A stretch of 64,000 nucleotides of DNA, taken from assembly GCF_000010645.1 (NCBI RefSeq), contig NC_011565.1, positions 1,050,207-1,114,206 of the forward strand, in the 5' to 3' direction. Both the position numbers and the translations under genes were made by a program. A model generated the notes under the pieces. The model was not told the origin of the DNA, did no database searches, and saw only the letters and a program-made list of their open reading frames with translations. Source of the stretch: Candidatus Azobacteroides pseudotrichonymphae genomovar. CFP2 (lineage in GTDB: Bacteria > Bacteroidota > Bacteroidia > Bacteroidales > Azobacteroidaceae). Shown here one piece after another: positions 17,601 to 28,344 of this stretch; the stretch's first letter is position 1, and every line of letters begins with the position of its first letter.

Positions 17601-18875
17601 ATGAATAAAGAACAAAAAGACATTTCAAGCCTGATATTAAATCGTCGATTTCAACAAAAAGACACCTATAATTCTATTTCAATGCCTATTTATGGAGGAG
17701 TAGCATTTGAATTTGATAACGCTGAAGAAATGGAAGATGCCTTTTTGGGTAAAAACGGCAAATACACTTACTCAAGAATTTCAAATCCTACGGTAGAGGT
17801 ATTTGAAGATAGAGTGCAACAAATCAGTGAGGCTAAACACGTGTTGGCGGCATCTTCAGGAATGGCAGCTATTTTGGATATTTTTATGACTATCGCCTAT
17901 GCTGGAAGTAATATTGTCACCTCCCCTCATTTATTTGGTAATACATTTTCTCTATTCAATTCTACCCTGAAAGTTTTCGAAGTAGAAACGCGGTTTTGCA
18001 ATCTATTAGATGAACAAGAAATCACAAGGAATATAGATGATAAAACCTGTGCTATATTTGTTGAAGCGATAACTAATCCACATCTAGAAGTAGCTGATCT
18101 ACAACTTTTATCATTTCTTGCCCATAGCAAAAATGTGCCGCTAATAGCTGATAGTACTTTGGTTCCCTGGCCTGCTTTTAATGCAAAAAAATTAGGAGTA
18201 GATTTGGAAATTGTTTCTAGTACTAAATACATTTCCGGTGGTGCGACTAGTATAGGCGGTCTGATCATGGATCACCAAACTTTCGATTGGTCCAATTCAC
18301 CACGATTAAAAGAATTATCAAAAACTGTTGGGGAACAAGCTTTTACAATCAAACTTCGCAATGAAATATCCCGAAATACGGGAACTTATATGTCCCCTTA
18401 TGTTGCTTTTTTACAAAGCCTAGGACTAGAAACCCTAAGTTTACGTTTTAAGAAAGCATCTGAAAACTGCTTATCATTAGCAAAATTTTTACAAACTATT
18501 CCACAAATTAAAGAAGTTAATTGTATTGGACTCCCCGATAACCCATCTTATAAGATGGGTAACAAACAATTTGGAGAATACTCTGGTGCTATGTTAACTT
18601 TTAATCTGAAAGATCGCCCAACTTGTTTTTCTTTTCTCAATAGATTACAAGTTATTCGCCGAGCAACAAACCTTTTCGATAACAAATCCCTAATTATTCA
18701 TCCTTTATCCACTATTTATAGCACTTTAAACGATAAATGCAAAAAAATGATAGAAGTTCCTAATGAAATGTTACGCCTTTCTGTAGGACTAGAAAATATT
18801 GAAGATTTAAAAGAAGATATCTTACAAGCACTTAACAATGAAAAAAAAAACAGAACTAGACTTTTATCCCTATGA
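17601..18875 (+). CDS. metY: Trans-sulfuration PLP enzyme, probably O-acetylhomoserine sulfhydrylase
   Basis: Cys/Met-metabolism PLP enzyme, 424 residues. The cofactor lysine is Lys209 in SSTKYISGG, followed by the GATSIGG loop. Other landmarks are YSRISNPT near 57-64, SSGMAAI near 85 and the C-terminal LRLSVGLENIEDL. The GVAFEF start and the length fit the O-acetylhomoserine aminocarboxypropyltransferase (MetY) branch, but methionine gamma-lyase or cystathionine enzymes share the fold, so the exact reaction is uncertain. A ten-A run near the 3' end is shared with a short overlapping frame at 18838. Confidence 0.85.
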   Translation: MNKEQKDISSLILNRRFQQKDTYNSISMPIYGGVAFEFDNAEEMEDAFLGKNGKYTYSRISNPTVEVFEDRVQQISEAKHVLAASSGMAAILDIFMTIAYAGSNIVTSPHLFGNTFSLFNSTLKVFEVETRFCNLLDEQEITRNIDDKTCAIFVEAITNPHLEVADLQLLSFLAHSKNVPLIADSTLVPWPAFNAKKLGVDLEIVSSTKYISGGATSIGGLIMDHQTFDWSNSPRLKELSKTVGEQAFTIKLRNEISRNTGTYMSPYVAFLQSLGLETLSLRFKKASENCLSLAKFLQTIPQIKEVNCIGLPDNPSYKMGNKQFGEYSGAMLTFNLKDRPTCFSFLNRLQVIRRATNLFDNKSLIIHPLSTIYSTLNDKCKKMIEVPNEMLRLSVGLENIEDLKEDILQALNNEKKNRTRLLSL

Positions 18876-19002
18876 AAGATTAGTTTATCAAACATTTTGG
18901 ACAAATAGGCCCCTTGGAGAATTACCAACTCAAAATTCGTTGAGAGTATTTACAAATTATTTTCCCCAATTATTACAATGGTCTTTGACCATTATCTTTT
19001 GA
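18838..19002 (+). CDS. Possible small protein of 54 residues overlapping metY-type gene
   Basis: An ATG at 18838 opens a 54-codon frame that overlaps the preceding gene by 38 bases in another frame and ends at TGA 19000-19002. The product starts MKKKTELDFYPYERLVYQTF and is rich in Tyr, Phe, Trp and Leu. It reads like natural protein and is not low-complexity. I do not recognise a family. It could be a real small protein or the N-terminal remnant of a longer gene. No ribosome binding site decides the matter. Confidence 0.35.
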   Translation: MKKKTELDFYPYERLVYQTFWTNRPLGELPTQNSLRVFTNYFPQLLQWSLTIIF

Positions 19003-19126
19003 AACAGTATATCAATTATTATCTTATCTCCTGTATAAAAACAAACACGAACCTCGTTTACACACACTTTCGCATTGAAAAATCAATATTCATTCTGTTT
19101 AGACACATTCAAACAAAGCACAATCT

Positions 19127-19423
19127 TTACTTTAAAGACAAGTACATTTCATTGTTCTGTTCTTCAAAATTCAGCTTTCCCTCTCGTGCAAGCCAACCAA
19201 CTGACAAATAAATTTCCAGCTCAGAAAACTTAGTTCGCTTTATAATTTCTTTTACAGATTTAGTTCCCTCCTCATTTAGTAAACTCCATACTCTACCTGC
19301 ATTACTACCAATTTCCACTTCTGCGTTAACACTCAATACTTTTTGGGTAGCTCTCCTTTGTATTGAACTCACTTTGGCCATCCTAAATTTCTCACTATTT
19401 CCCATATTACTTAATCTTCTCAT
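19127..19423 (-). CDS. Winged-helix DNA-binding protein (DUF2582-like)
   Basis: A 98-residue protein whose residues from about 36 on (EIGSNAGRVWSLLNEEG, then ELEIYLSVGWLAREGK) match the small winged helix-turn-helix proteins of the DUF2582 type common in Bacteroidetes. The N-terminal 35 residues are basic and extra. ATGs at codons 1, 7 and 15 are all possible starts. It lies 48 bases after gyrA on the same strand. Its target is unknown; a transcription-factor role is inferred from the fold. Confidence 0.75.
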   Translation of the reverse strand: MRRLSNMGNSEKFRMAKVSSIQRRATQKVLSVNAEVEIGSNAGRVWSLLNEEGTKSVKEIIKRTKFSELEIYLSVGWLAREGKLNFEEQNNEMYLSLK

Positions 19424-19471
19424 TACTTACCTACTATATAATTATCTATAATTTTAAAATAAATATTTATT

Positions 19472-21937
19472 CTATTCCAAATCAGTTTCTGACATCACTT
19501 TACAGACTGAAGCAATTTCATCACCTCTCTTTTCGAGATTAATAAGACGAACACCTTGTGTAGCTCTACCTATAACATTTAAATCAGAAACTTTTATACG
19601 AATCGCAATACCCGATTTATTAATAATCATTACATCATTATGCTCAGTTACATTTTTAATACTTACTAAAAAACCGGTTTTTTCAGTAATATTTAAAGTC
19701 TTAATTCCCTTCCCTCCACGATTGACAATACGATAATCCCCCACCCTTGAACGTTTTCCATAGCCTTGTTCTGAAACAACTAATACATTCTCTCTCTTTT
19801 TATCATTGATAATGATCATACCAATTATCTCATCATCTACAAGGTCAAGAGTCATACTTATTACTCCGGCAGCTAAACGTCCCATACTCCGAACTTTATT
19901 TTCATTGAAACGTAATGCTCGTCCTTTTCGGTTAGCAACAATAATTTCGTTATTCCCATTAGTCATTTTTACAGCGATTACCTCATCACCATCATGAACA
20001 GTAATTGCTTTTACTCCATTTTGACGAGGTCGAGAATAAGCATTCAAAAGCGTTTTTTTAATAATTCCTCTTTTAGTACAAAAAACCAAATAATGCGATT
20101 CTACAAAATCCTTATCACTTAAATATTTCACACGAATAAAAGCACTTACTTTATCATTGGTATCAATATTCAACAAATTTTGAATAGCACGTCCCTTAGA
20201 TGTTTTTGCACCCGCTGGAATTTGATAAACTTTTAACCAATAACATCTTCCCTTTCGAGTAAAAAACAACATCATAGCATGCATGTTTGCCGCATAAATA
20301 TACTCAACAAAATCTTTATCACGAATTTCAGAACTCTTCGTTCCTACCCCACCACGGTTTTGAGCCCTAAAATCTACCAAAGGAGTTCGTTTAATATATC
20401 CTAGATGAGAAATAGTAATAATCATTTCATCATCAGCATAAAAATCATCAGAATTCGAATCATCTGTAGAATAGACAATATCAGTTTTTCTTACATCTCC
20501 AAATCTATCCCTCACTTCTATCAATTCATCTTTGATAATTTTCATTAAAATATTTCTGTTAGAAAGGATTTCTTTCCAACAAAGAATCATTTTTTTAAGT
20601 TCACCGAATTCAGTACGAAGCTTATCTTGTTCTAACCCAGTTAATTGCCTTAAACGCATCTCAACGATAGCTCGTGATTGTATTTCTGTTAAATCAAAAC
20701 GCCCACTTAATCGATCTATTGCTTCATTCGGATTTTGTGAAGAATGAATAATAGCAACAATCTCATCAATATGATTAGAAGCAATTATTAAACCATCCAC
20801 AATATGCACTCGTCTCTCTACTCTATTTAAATCGTATTGAGTACGACGAACCACCACCTCTACACGATGCTCTACAAAATAACATATTAACTCTTTCAAA
20901 TTTAAAGTCCTGGGTCTCCCATTTACCAAAGCAATATTATTAACATTGAAAGAAGACTCCAAAGCAGTAAGCTTATACAACTTGTTCAATAGTACTCCTG
21001 AATTGAAATCTTTCTTCACATCTACCACAATACGCATACCCTCACGGTCGGATTCATCATTGATATGATGTACTCCTTCTAATTTCTTTTCACTAACCAA
21101 GACTGCAATATGCTCTATCAATTCCTTTTTATTCACTAAATAAGGAATTTCCCTAATAACAATTTTTTCTTTATTATTATGGATCTCTATCTCAACTTTA
21201 CCCCTTAGCAAAATTCGTCCCTTCCCTACTTCGAAAACTTCTCGTATTCCTTGAAATCCATAAATGGTTGCACCTGTCGGAAAGTCAGGGGCCTTGATGT
21301 ACTGCATTAAACCGTCTATATCAATTTCCCCCTTTGAATCAATATAAGCAATAATTCCATTAATACACTCAGTAAGATTATGAGGAGGCATATTAGTAGC
21401 CATGCCAACTGCAATGCCAGAAGATCCATTCATCAACAAAGTAGGAACACGAGTGGGAAGAACAGAAGGCTCTCTCAAGGTATCATCAAAATTAAAATTA
21501 AAATCTACTGTATTTTTGTCAATATCTCGCAACATTTCTTCTGCTAAATTCCCTAAACGAGCCTCCGTATAACGCATAGCTGCAGGGGCATCTCCATCTA
21601 TTGAACCGAAATTTCCCTGCCCATCTACTAAAGGATAACGCAACAACCAATTTTGTGCCATGCGAACTAAAGCAAAATAAACAGAACTATCACCATGTGG
21701 ATGATACTTCCCTAATACATCACCTACAGTTCTTGCGGATTTTTTATAAGGTTGATCCGAATGATTTCCTAATTCATTCATCCCAAATAATATTCGACGA
21801 TGGACTGGCTTAAGACCATCTCTTACGTCAGGTAAAGCACGCGAAACTATAACAGACATTGAGTAATCAATATATGCTGTTTTCATCTGCTCTTCTATAT
21901 CTACCTGTATAATTCTATCCTGGTTATTATCAACCAT
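19472..21937 (-). CDS. gyrA: GyrA, DNA gyrase subunit A
   Basis: Breakage-reunion subunit of gyrase, 821 residues. The active-site tyrosine is Tyr123 in AAMRYTE, in the winged-helix context [17 protein letters not shown]. The C-terminal DNA-wrapping domain has a GyrA-box-like QNRGGVG, which differs from the canonical QRRGGKG. At the quinolone pocket the E. coli Ser83 equivalent is Ser84, while the Asp87 equivalent is Phe88. The family call is certain. gyrB is not in the window. Confidence 0.97.
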   Translation of the reverse strand: MVDNNQDRIIQVDIEEQMKTAYIDYSMSVIVSRALPDVRDGLKPVHRRILFGMNELGNHSDQPYKKSARTVGDVLGKYHPHGDSSVYFALVRMAQNWLLRYPLVDGQGNFGSIDGDAPAAMRYTEARLGNLAEEMLRDIDKNTVDFNFNFDDTLREPSVLPTRVPTLLMNGSSGIAVGMATNMPPHNLTECINGIIAYIDSKGEIDIDGLMQYIKAPDFPTGATIYGFQGIREVFEVGKGRILLRGKVEIEIHNNKEKIVIREIPYLVNKKELIEHIAVLVSEKKLEGVHHINDESDREGMRIVVDVKKDFNSGVLLNKLYKLTALESSFNVNNIALVNGRPRTLNLKELICYFVEHRVEVVVRRTQYDLNRVERRVHIVDGLIIASNHIDEIVAIIHSSQNPNEAIDRLSGRFDLTEIQSRAIVEMRLRQLTGLEQDKLRTEFGELKKMILCWKEILSNRNILMKIIKDELIEVRDRFGDVRKTDIVYSTDDSNSDDFYADDEMIITISHLGYIKRTPLVDFRAQNRGGVGTKSSEIRDKDFVEYIYAANMHAMMLFFTRKGRCYWLKVYQIPAGAKTSKGRAIQNLLNIDTNDKVSAFIRVKYLSDKDFVESHYLVFCTKRGIIKKTLLNAYSRPRQNGVKAITVHDGDEVIAVKMTNGNNEIIVANRKGRALRFNENKVRSMGRLAAGVISMTLDLVDDEIIGMIIINDKKRENVLVVSEQGYGKRSRVGDYRIVNRGGKGIKTLNITEKTGFLVSIKNVTEHNDVMIINKSGIAIRIKVSDLNVIGRATQGVRLINLEKRGDEIASVCKVMSETDLE

Positions 21938-22529
21938 TTACATATTATTTTGATTCAAAATCCAAAGATTCAAACTACCTAACCCTTGAAAGCTAAATTA
22001 CTACAAATTTTCCTAATTCAAAAATGTCCAAAAATTGACACGACTCCACGCTTTTAATATTGCACACATTATCACATTACACACTGCAGTTTATGACTAT
22101 TAAAAAATACAAATAGAGACGATAAGGCATATGTTGTTACAACAAAAAAACGCATGAGCATATATTTATAAATGAATTAATATAAAATACTCAGAAACAA
22201 TCGATGAAAACAAAACTGCAAAAGATAATTGCGTAGAAACCAGATTTAAACAAAAAAAGCCAACTTCGAACAAAAAGAGAAACTTTCATCGTCACTAAGC
22301 TGGATTAACAAGCTTTTTTTCAACAATTTTCAACAAAAATCATTACTCCCTTTCACATATCAAGTAGTACAATCGTCGCAATCGTCCATTTTTTAAATCT
22401 TAATCTCTTTAATCACTAATCACTGCAGGAACTTTTATACATCATTGTCAATCCATTAATTCATTGTGCAATTTCACAAATAGCATAGATAGTAAGTTTA
22501 ACAAAAAGACAAGAACAAAAAATATTGCA

Positions 22530-22537
22530 TATTTTTG
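22530..22537 (+). promoter_or_regulatory. -7 element TATTTTTG for hisS
   Basis: Exact TAnnTTTG match 44 bases before the hisS ATG. The -33 region is not recognisable. Confidence 0.5.
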
Positions 22538-22549
22538 TAGTAGTATAAA

Positions 22550-22563
22550 TAGACTATAGTCTA
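22550..22563. promoter_or_regulatory. 14-bp perfect palindrome in hisS leader
   Basis: TAGACTATAGTCTA is its own reverse complement. It sits about 13 bases after the -7 box and 18 bases before the hisS start, where a repressor site or a start-proximal hairpin could act. No regulator is known to me for it. Confidence 0.4.
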
Positions 22564-22581
22564 GCTACATTTTAACTTTAT

Positions 22582-23958
22582 ATGCAGAAGTTGTCTATAC
22601 CCAAAGGGACGAGGGACTTTACTCCATGCGAAATGGATAAACGCAATTATATTTTTGATACTATACGAAGCGTTTTTTATTTATATGGATTTAAACAAAT
22701 TGAAACTCCCGCTTTAGAAAATCTTTCTACTTTATTGGGAAAATATGGTGAAGAAAATGATAAATTGCTTTTTAAAATACTCAATTCAGGTGATTTTATT
22801 TCTAAAGTAAATCCTATCGATTGGAATAATCACCAACTTTCCAAACTAACAAAACAAATTTCTAAAAAAGGACTACGATATGATTTAACACTCCCTTTGG
22901 CTCGTTTTGTCGTAATGCATCGAAATGAGATTACATTTCCTTTTAAACGATTTCAAATCCAGCCTGTTTGGAGATCAGACCGCCCCCAAAAAGGACGTTA
23001 TAGAGAATTTGTTCAATGTGATGCAGACATTGTTGGTAGTGATTCTTTGCTAAATGAAGTGGAATTGATCCAAATCATTGATGAAGTTTTTCATAGATTA
23101 TCTATAAGTATTTCAATTAAAATAAACAACCGCAAAATATTAAATGGAATTGCTGAAATTATTAGCGAAGAAAAAAAAATTACAGATATCACAACTGCAA
23201 TGGATAAATTGGATAAGGTTGGTTTAACTAAAGTAAACGAAGAATTACTTCAAAAAGGTATCTCTATTCAAGCTATAGACCAACTACAACCATTTTTTTT
23301 GCTTAAGGGGTCGAATCAAAACAAGATATCAACCCTAAAAAATATTCTTAGTACATCTCCAATAGGAATAAAAGGATTACAAGAAATTGAAACTATTTTC
23401 AATAAACTCAATCTAATTCCCACTCGAAACACGATAAAATTTGACTTAACTCTAGCAAGAGGACTAAACTATTATACAGGGACTATTTTTGAAGTCAAAT
23501 GCCTAAACGTCCCCATCGGTAGCGTTTTGGGAGGTGGACGATATGACAATTTAACAAATATTTTTGGTCTATCTAATTTATCAGGCGTAGGAATTTCTTT
23601 TGGAGCAGACCGAATTTTTGATATTCTGAATCAATTGAATCTCTATCCTAATACTAATGCCTCACATACTCAAATTTTATTCGTCAACCTTGGCGAAAAA
23701 GGGGTAGATTTCATACTTCCCGTCCTTTTCTCTCTTAGAAAAGTTGGTATCAACGCTGAATTATATCCACATAATACTAAAATCAAAAAACAATTATCCT
23801 ATGCTCATAACAACCAGATCCCCTTTGTTGCTATTGTCGGCTCTACTGAAATAGCTGAGAATAAAATAACCATCAAAGATATGCGATCCTGCTCTCAATT
23901 CTCAATTGCTCTAGACAAACTTATTAATTTTTTTCAATATGAACGACAATCAGTATAG
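22582..23958 (+). CDS. hisS: HisS, histidyl-tRNA synthetase
   Basis: Class II synthetase that charges tRNA-His, 458 residues. N-terminal motif 1 region [10 protein letters not shown], motif 2 [21 protein letters not shown], the histidine-A loop [15 protein letters not shown] and motif 3 GGGRYDNL / [11 protein letters not shown] are all visible, then a C-terminal anticodon-binding domain from about 365. The start is immediately before the conserved [12 protein letters not shown] hairpin begins one base after the stop. Confidence 0.96.
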   Translation: MQKLSIPKGTRDFTPCEMDKRNYIFDTIRSVFYLYGFKQIETPALENLSTLLGKYGEENDKLLFKILNSGDFISKVNPIDWNNHQLSKLTKQISKKGLRYDLTLPLARFVVMHRNEITFPFKRFQIQPVWRSDRPQKGRYREFVQCDADIVGSDSLLNEVELIQIIDEVFHRLSISISIKINNRKILNGIAEIISEEKKITDITTAMDKLDKVGLTKVNEELLQKGISIQAIDQLQPFFLLKGSNQNKISTLKNILSTSPIGIKGLQEIETIFNKLNLIPTRNTIKFDLTLARGLNYYTGTIFEVKCLNVPIGSVLGGGRYDNLTNIFGLSNLSGVGISFGADRIFDILNQLNLYPNTNASHTQILFVNLGEKGVDFILPVLFSLRKVGINAELYPHNTKIKKQLSYAHNNQIPFVAIVGSTEIAENKITIKDMRSCSQFSIALDKLINFFQYERQSV

Positions 23959-23975
23959 CTATCTTGTGAAGATAG
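23959..23975 (+). terminator. Hairpin directly after hisS
   Basis: CTATCTT (23959-23965) and AAGATAG (23969-23975) pair perfectly around GTG, beginning right after the hisS stop. An A-rich tract follows; there is no U-run, so its strength as a terminator is uncertain. A smaller TCACA-TTT-TGTGA hairpin follows at 23993-24005. Confidence 0.4.
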
Positions 23976-24120
23976 AGACAAAAAAGTACCTGTCACATTT
24001 TGTGATATTACAAGTTTCTCATCCTTAATAATCACTACCAGTTCGACAAATAAAAACTCAAGCACACTGTTTTCTTAATTTTTTACTCAATTTGCCAAAA
24101 ACAACCATACCATAATTATT

Positions 24121-24152
24121 GCCTATCTCTACTTCCGCCTATCTCTACTTCC
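24121..24152. repeat. Perfect 16-bp tandem duplication upstream of lepA
   Basis: GCCTATCTCTACTTCC is repeated exactly at 24121-24136 and 24137-24152, about 90 bases before lepA. Confidence 0.9.
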
Positions 24153-24244
24153 ATAGATCTCAATCATCAATCTTAACAAAGATTCTAAGCTATTAATTCC
24201 AAAGATATATATATCTTCGTAACAATGCTTTCTTTGTTCATAAC

Positions 24245-26032
24245 ATGAAACATATCAGGAATTTCTGTATCATCGCACATATTGATCATGGCAAAAGTAC
24301 TCTTGCTGATCGCCTACTAGAATATACTCAAACTATAGAGAAAAAAGCTATGCAATCACAAGTTTTAGATGATATGGATTTAGAACGCGAACGAGGTATT
24401 ACTATCAAAAGTCATGCCATTCAAATGAAATACAACTATCGAGGAAGTGAATATATACTTAACCTGATTGATACTCCAGGACATGTGGATTTTTCCTACG
24501 AAGTATCACGTTCCATTGCGGCTTGCGAAGGTGCATTATTAATCGTGGATGCTACGCAAGGCATTCAAGCACAAACTATATCTAATCTATATATGGCATT
24601 GGAAAATAATTTGGAAATTATTCCTGTTTTAAACAAAATTGACTTAACAAATGCTATGATAGAAGAAACCGAAGACCAAATTATAGATTTATTGAGTTGT
24701 AAAAAAACAGATATTCTACGTACTAGTGGTAAAACGGGTGAAGGTATTATTTCTCTATTAGATACTATTGTAGAAAAAATTCCAGCTCCTGAGGGCGATG
24801 CAAAAGCTCCATTACAAGCACTAATTTTTGACTCTGTATTTAATGCTTTTAGAGGAATCGTTGCTTATTTCAAGATTATCAACGGATCTATCAAAAAAGG
24901 CGATCAAGTAAAATTCGTGGCTACTGGTAAAGAATATGAGGCAAATGAAGTCGGTATTTTAAAATTAAGCATGATCCCTAAAAAAGAAATAACCTGCGGA
25001 GAGGTTGGATATATTATTTCTGGTATTAAAACTTCAAAAGAGGTAAAAGTAGGAGATACAATTACTCATGTAAAACGTCCTTGCAACTTGGCCATTGATG
25101 GATTCAAAGAAATCAAACCAATGGTTTTTGCTGGTGTTTATCCGATAAAAAGTGAAAATTTTGAAAATCTTCGTTCATCTCTTGAAAAACTCCAATTAAA
25201 CGATGCTTCATTAACTTTCCAAGCCGAGTCCTCTATTGCTTTAGGATTTGGGTTTCGTTGCGGATTTCTTGGATTGCTTCATATGGAAATTATTCAAGAA
25301 CGACTATATAGAGAGTTTAATATGGACGTAATTACAACTATTCCTAATGTATCCTACAAAGTGTATGATAAGCAAGGGCATTATAAGGAGGTTCATAATC
25401 CTGCTGGATTACCAGACCCAATATTAATAGACTATATAGAAGAACCTTTCATTCGTGCTTCTATCATAACGAATATCAAGTATATCGGTTCAATTATGAC
25501 ACTTTGTTTAAGTAAACGTGGGATCTTAATTAAACAAAATTATATTTCTGGAGACCGTATAGAAATTATCTACGACCTTCCATTAAGCGAAATAGTTATT
25601 GATTTTTATGATAAATTAAAAAGCATTTCTAAAGGATATGCTTCTTTTGATTATCATATGCAAGACTATCATCCTTCCAAACTTGTTAAGTTAGATATTC
25701 TTCTTAATGGAGAGCCAATAGATGCTTTATCTACACTCACTTACATTGACAATGCAGTTAATTTTGGACGTCGGATGTGTGAAAAATTGAAGGAATTAAT
25801 TCCTCGCCAACAATTTGATATTGCTATCCAAGCATCTATCGGAACAAAAATTATTGCACGCGAAACTATCAAAGCTGTCCGTAAAGATGTGACTGCCAAG
25901 TGTTATGGAGGTGACATTACCCGCAAGCGCAAACTTCTCGAAAAACAAAAAGAAGGAAAAAAACGAATGAAACAAGTTGGTAATGTAGAAGTTCCGCAAA
26001 AAGCATTTTTTGCTGTTTTAAAGCTGAATTAA
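24245..26032 (+). CDS. lepA: LepA, elongation factor 4
   Basis: Ribosome-associated translational GTPase, 595 residues. G1 is AHIDHGKS, the switch region carries [10 protein letters not shown]3 is DTPGHVDF, and G4 is NKID. An EF-G-like domain V and the unique LepA C-terminal domain follow, with the conserved end region [21 protein letters not shown] near 545. The length is typical. It precedes tsaD with only two bases between stop and start, so these two and the M48 gene are likely one operon. Confidence 0.97.
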   Translation: MKHIRNFCIIAHIDHGKSTLADRLLEYTQTIEKKAMQSQVLDDMDLERERGITIKSHAIQMKYNYRGSEYILNLIDTPGHVDFSYEVSRSIAACEGALLIVDATQGIQAQTISNLYMALENNLEIIPVLNKIDLTNAMIEETEDQIIDLLSCKKTDILRTSGKTGEGIISLLDTIVEKIPAPEGDAKAPLQALIFDSVFNAFRGIVAYFKIINGSIKKGDQVKFVATGKEYEANEVGILKLSMIPKKEITCGEVGYIISGIKTSKEVKVGDTITHVKRPCNLAIDGFKEIKPMVFAGVYPIKSENFENLRSSLEKLQLNDASLTFQAESSIALGFGFRCGFLGLLHMEIIQERLYREFNMDVITTIPNVSYKVYDKQGHYKEVHNPAGLPDPILIDYIEEPFIRASIITNIKYIGSIMTLCLSKRGILIKQNYISGDRIEIIYDLPLSEIVIDFYDKLKSISKGYASFDYHMQDYHPSKLVKLDILLNGEPIDALSTLTYIDNAVNFGRRMCEKLKELIPRQQFDIAIQASIGTKIIARETIKAVRKDVTAKCYGGDITRKRKLLEKQKEGKKRMKQVGNVEVPQKAFFAVLKLN

Positions 26033-26034
26033 CT

Positions 26035-27063
26035 ATGAAAACGGACACAATTCTATTAGGTATAGAGTCGTCTTGTGACGACACTGCTGCATCAATTGTC
26101 AAGAATGGCGTAGTTCTATCCAATATTATAGCCAACCAAAAAGTTCATAAATTTTTTGGTGGTGTAGTACCAGAATTGGCCGCACGAGCGCATCAACAAA
26201 ATATTATTCCTGTCGTAGATACAGCAATTAAAAAAGCAGGAATACAGAAAGAAGATTTATCCGCAATAGCCTTTACATGCGGTCCAGGTCTATTAGGTTC
26301 ACTTTTAGTGGGAACTTCTTTCGCTAAAGGATTGTCTATAGCTTTAAATATTCCAATAATTGAAGTAAATCATTTGCAAGCACATGTTTTAGTTCATTTT
26401 ATCAAACAAAATGAAATCGATAATCATAAACCACCTCAATTCCCTTTTTTATGTCTACTAGTTTCTGGAGGTAATTCTCAAATTATTCTAGTAAAATCCA
26501 TAAACGAAATGAGAGTAATTGGGCAAACCATTGACGATGCAGCAGGAGAAGCATTTGACAAATGTGCCAAGTTAATGGGTTTTTCTTACCCAGGTGGTCC
26601 GATAATCGATTCTTTAGCTAAAGAAGGGAATCCTGATACTTTCCAGTTGAGCAAACCATCACTACCAGGATATAATTACAGTTTTAGTGGATTAAAAACT
26701 TCATTTCTTTATTTATTACGAAATCAATTGAAAAAAAACCCTTTCTTTGTGGAAGAAAATAAAGCAGATCTAAGTGCTTCCTTGCAGACAACTATCATTG
26801 ACATTTTAATGAACAAATTGTACAAAGCATCTATAGATTTGGATATTAAAGAAGTAGCTCTTGCCGGGGGTGTATCTGCTAATTCTGGCTTACGGAAGGC
26901 ATTTGAAGAATTTGCAAAAAAACATAATTGGAAAATCCATATTCCATCCATTGCATTCACTACTGACAATGCTGCTATGGTAGCAATAAGCGGTTATTTT
27001 AAATATCTAGACAAAGCATTTTGCCAAATAGAAATTGTCCCTTTTGCAAAAAAAACTATTTAA
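26035..27063 (+). CDS. tsaD: TsaD, tRNA t6A threonylcarbamoyltransferase
   Basis: Catalytic subunit that transfers threonylcarbamoyl-AMP to A37 of ANN-decoding tRNAs, 342 residues. GIESSCDDT marks the N-terminal ASKHA fold. The metal ligands are in EVNHLQAHVLVHF, the nucleotide site includes SGGNSQI and FDKCAKLMG, and LAGGVSANSGLR and FTDNAAM lie in the C-terminal half. TsaB (60859) and MtaB (10242) of the same modification pathway are in the window; TsaC and TsaE are not. Confidence 0.96.
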   Translation: MKTDTILLGIESSCDDTAASIVKNGVVLSNIIANQKVHKFFGGVVPELAARAHQQNIIPVVDTAIKKAGIQKEDLSAIAFTCGPGLLGSLLVGTSFAKGLSIALNIPIIEVNHLQAHVLVHFIKQNEIDNHKPPQFPFLCLLVSGGNSQIILVKSINEMRVIGQTIDDAAGEAFDKCAKLMGFSYPGGPIIDSLAKEGNPDTFQLSKPSLPGYNYSFSGLKTSFLYLLRNQLKKNPFFVEENKADLSASLQTTIIDILMNKLYKASIDLDIKEVALAGGVSANSGLRKAFEEFAKKHNWKIHIPSIAFTTDNAAMVAISGYFKYLDKAFCQIEIVPFAKKTI

Positions 27064-27064
27064 C

Positions 27065-28306
27065 ATGTACAACATTTATTTCTGTATAATTATCTCAGTC
27101 GTTGTTCTTAACTTTGTTTGGGAACAAATTTTGAGCTATTTAAATCGAAAACAGATGAGTATTGAAGTCCCTGAACAACTAAAAGGTATTTATAATAAGC
27201 CAGAAGTATATACAAAACAACAACTATATCAAAAAGAAAATAGTCATTTTGGATTAGTATCTGAAAGTTTTTTGTTCATAATTATTTCAGTAGTTCTATC
27301 CAGAGGAACTTTTGGTTGGTTAGATACCATGTTGAGGAAACATATATCCAATACAGTTCTATTACCTCTGATATTTTTTGGTATAGTTATGTTAACTAAC
27401 ATGATTATAAATTTTCCGTTTAGTTGGTATGCAACTTTTATAATTGAAAAAAAATTTGGCTTTAATAGGACTACTCCCAAGCTTTTCATCTTAGATTGGC
27501 TCAAAAGCATTCTATTGAATGTCCTGATAGGAGGATTGATTCTAAGTATCACTATTTGTATTTATCAATATACCAATAAGTATTTTTGGTTATTAGCATG
27601 GGGTGTAGTTTCTATTTTTGTCTTATTGATGAACTTATTTTATTCAGAGTTGATTGTTCCTTTATTTAATAAACAAACTCCTTTAGAAACAAGTGATTTA
27701 CGTAATGCTATTGAAATATTTACTAAAAAAGTCGGATTTGAAATAAGCAATATCTATGTAATAGATGGCTCCAAAAGAAGCAGTAAAGGTAATGCTTACT
27801 TTACTGGAATGGGGAAAAAAAAACGAATTGTTCTTTTTGATACTTTAATCAACGAATTAAACAAAGAAGAAATTTTATCAGTACTAGCTCATGAAATTGG
27901 CCATTATAAAAAAAAGCACATTGCGTATTCCATAATTGGTTCCATTATATCTACAGGAATAACATTTTATATACTTTCTCTATTTTTAGATAACTTGCTG
28001 TTGGCAAAAGCCTTAGGAGGAAATACCCATTCTTTCCATTTAGGATTAATTGGTTTCTCTTTTCTATTTACCCCTATTTCAGAACTCACTAACCTGATTT
28101 TTTTATCTTTATCACGCAAAAACGAATACGAGGCAGACGCATATGCTGCTAACTTCGGATTAGGAGAAACATTAATAAGTGGACTGAAAAAATTATCCGT
28201 CCACTCTTTAAGCAATCTTAATCCACATAGCTGGGTAGTATTTTGGCATTATTCGCACCCAACATTATTGCAAAGAATTAAAAATCTCACGAGAAGCAGA
28301 AATTAA
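27065..28306 (+). CDS. M48 family membrane metalloprotease (Ste24-like)
   Basis: Membrane zinc endopeptidase, 413 residues, with about seven hydrophobic segments. The HExxH motif is His276-Glu277 to His280 in LAHEIGHYKKKH, and a downstream EADAYAANFG supplies the third ligand region. Order and size fit CAAX prenyl protease 1 (Ste24)-type M48 enzymes, not HtpX, which is shorter. I chose the ATG at 27065, one base after the tsaD stop; an upstream TTG at 27035 lies inside tsaD. The substrate is unknown; membrane protein quality control is an inference. Confidence 0.88.
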   Translation: MYNIYFCIIISVVVLNFVWEQILSYLNRKQMSIEVPEQLKGIYNKPEVYTKQQLYQKENSHFGLVSESFLFIIISVVLSRGTFGWLDTMLRKHISNTVLLPLIFFGIVMLTNMIINFPFSWYATFIIEKKFGFNRTTPKLFILDWLKSILLNVLIGGLILSITICIYQYTNKYFWLLAWGVVSIFVLLMNLFYSELIVPLFNKQTPLETSDLRNAIEIFTKKVGFEISNIYVIDGSKRSSKGNAYFTGMGKKKRIVLFDTLINELNKEEILSVLAHEIGHYKKKHIAYSIIGSIISTGITFYILSLFLDNLLLAKALGGNTHSFHLGLIGFSFLFTPISELTNLIFLSLSRKNEYEADAYAANFGLGETLISGLKKLSVHSLSNLNPHSWVVFWHYSHPTLLQRIKNLTRSRN

Positions 28307-28344
28307 TGATGGAACTTTGCTCTTTCCCTGTCACACTAATAATG

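Larger units (their letters stand above)
21938..22581. other. Divergent gene-free region between gyrA and hisS
   Basis: About 640 AT-rich bases without an ORF. It holds the hisS promoter box and a 14-bp perfect palindrome near the hisS start. No perfect TAnnTTTG box was found on the gyrA side. Confidence 0.5.

Noticed and set aside
18978..19211. 77-codon plus-strand frame
   Set aside because: It runs antisense into the better supported winged-helix gene and has no family-like text.
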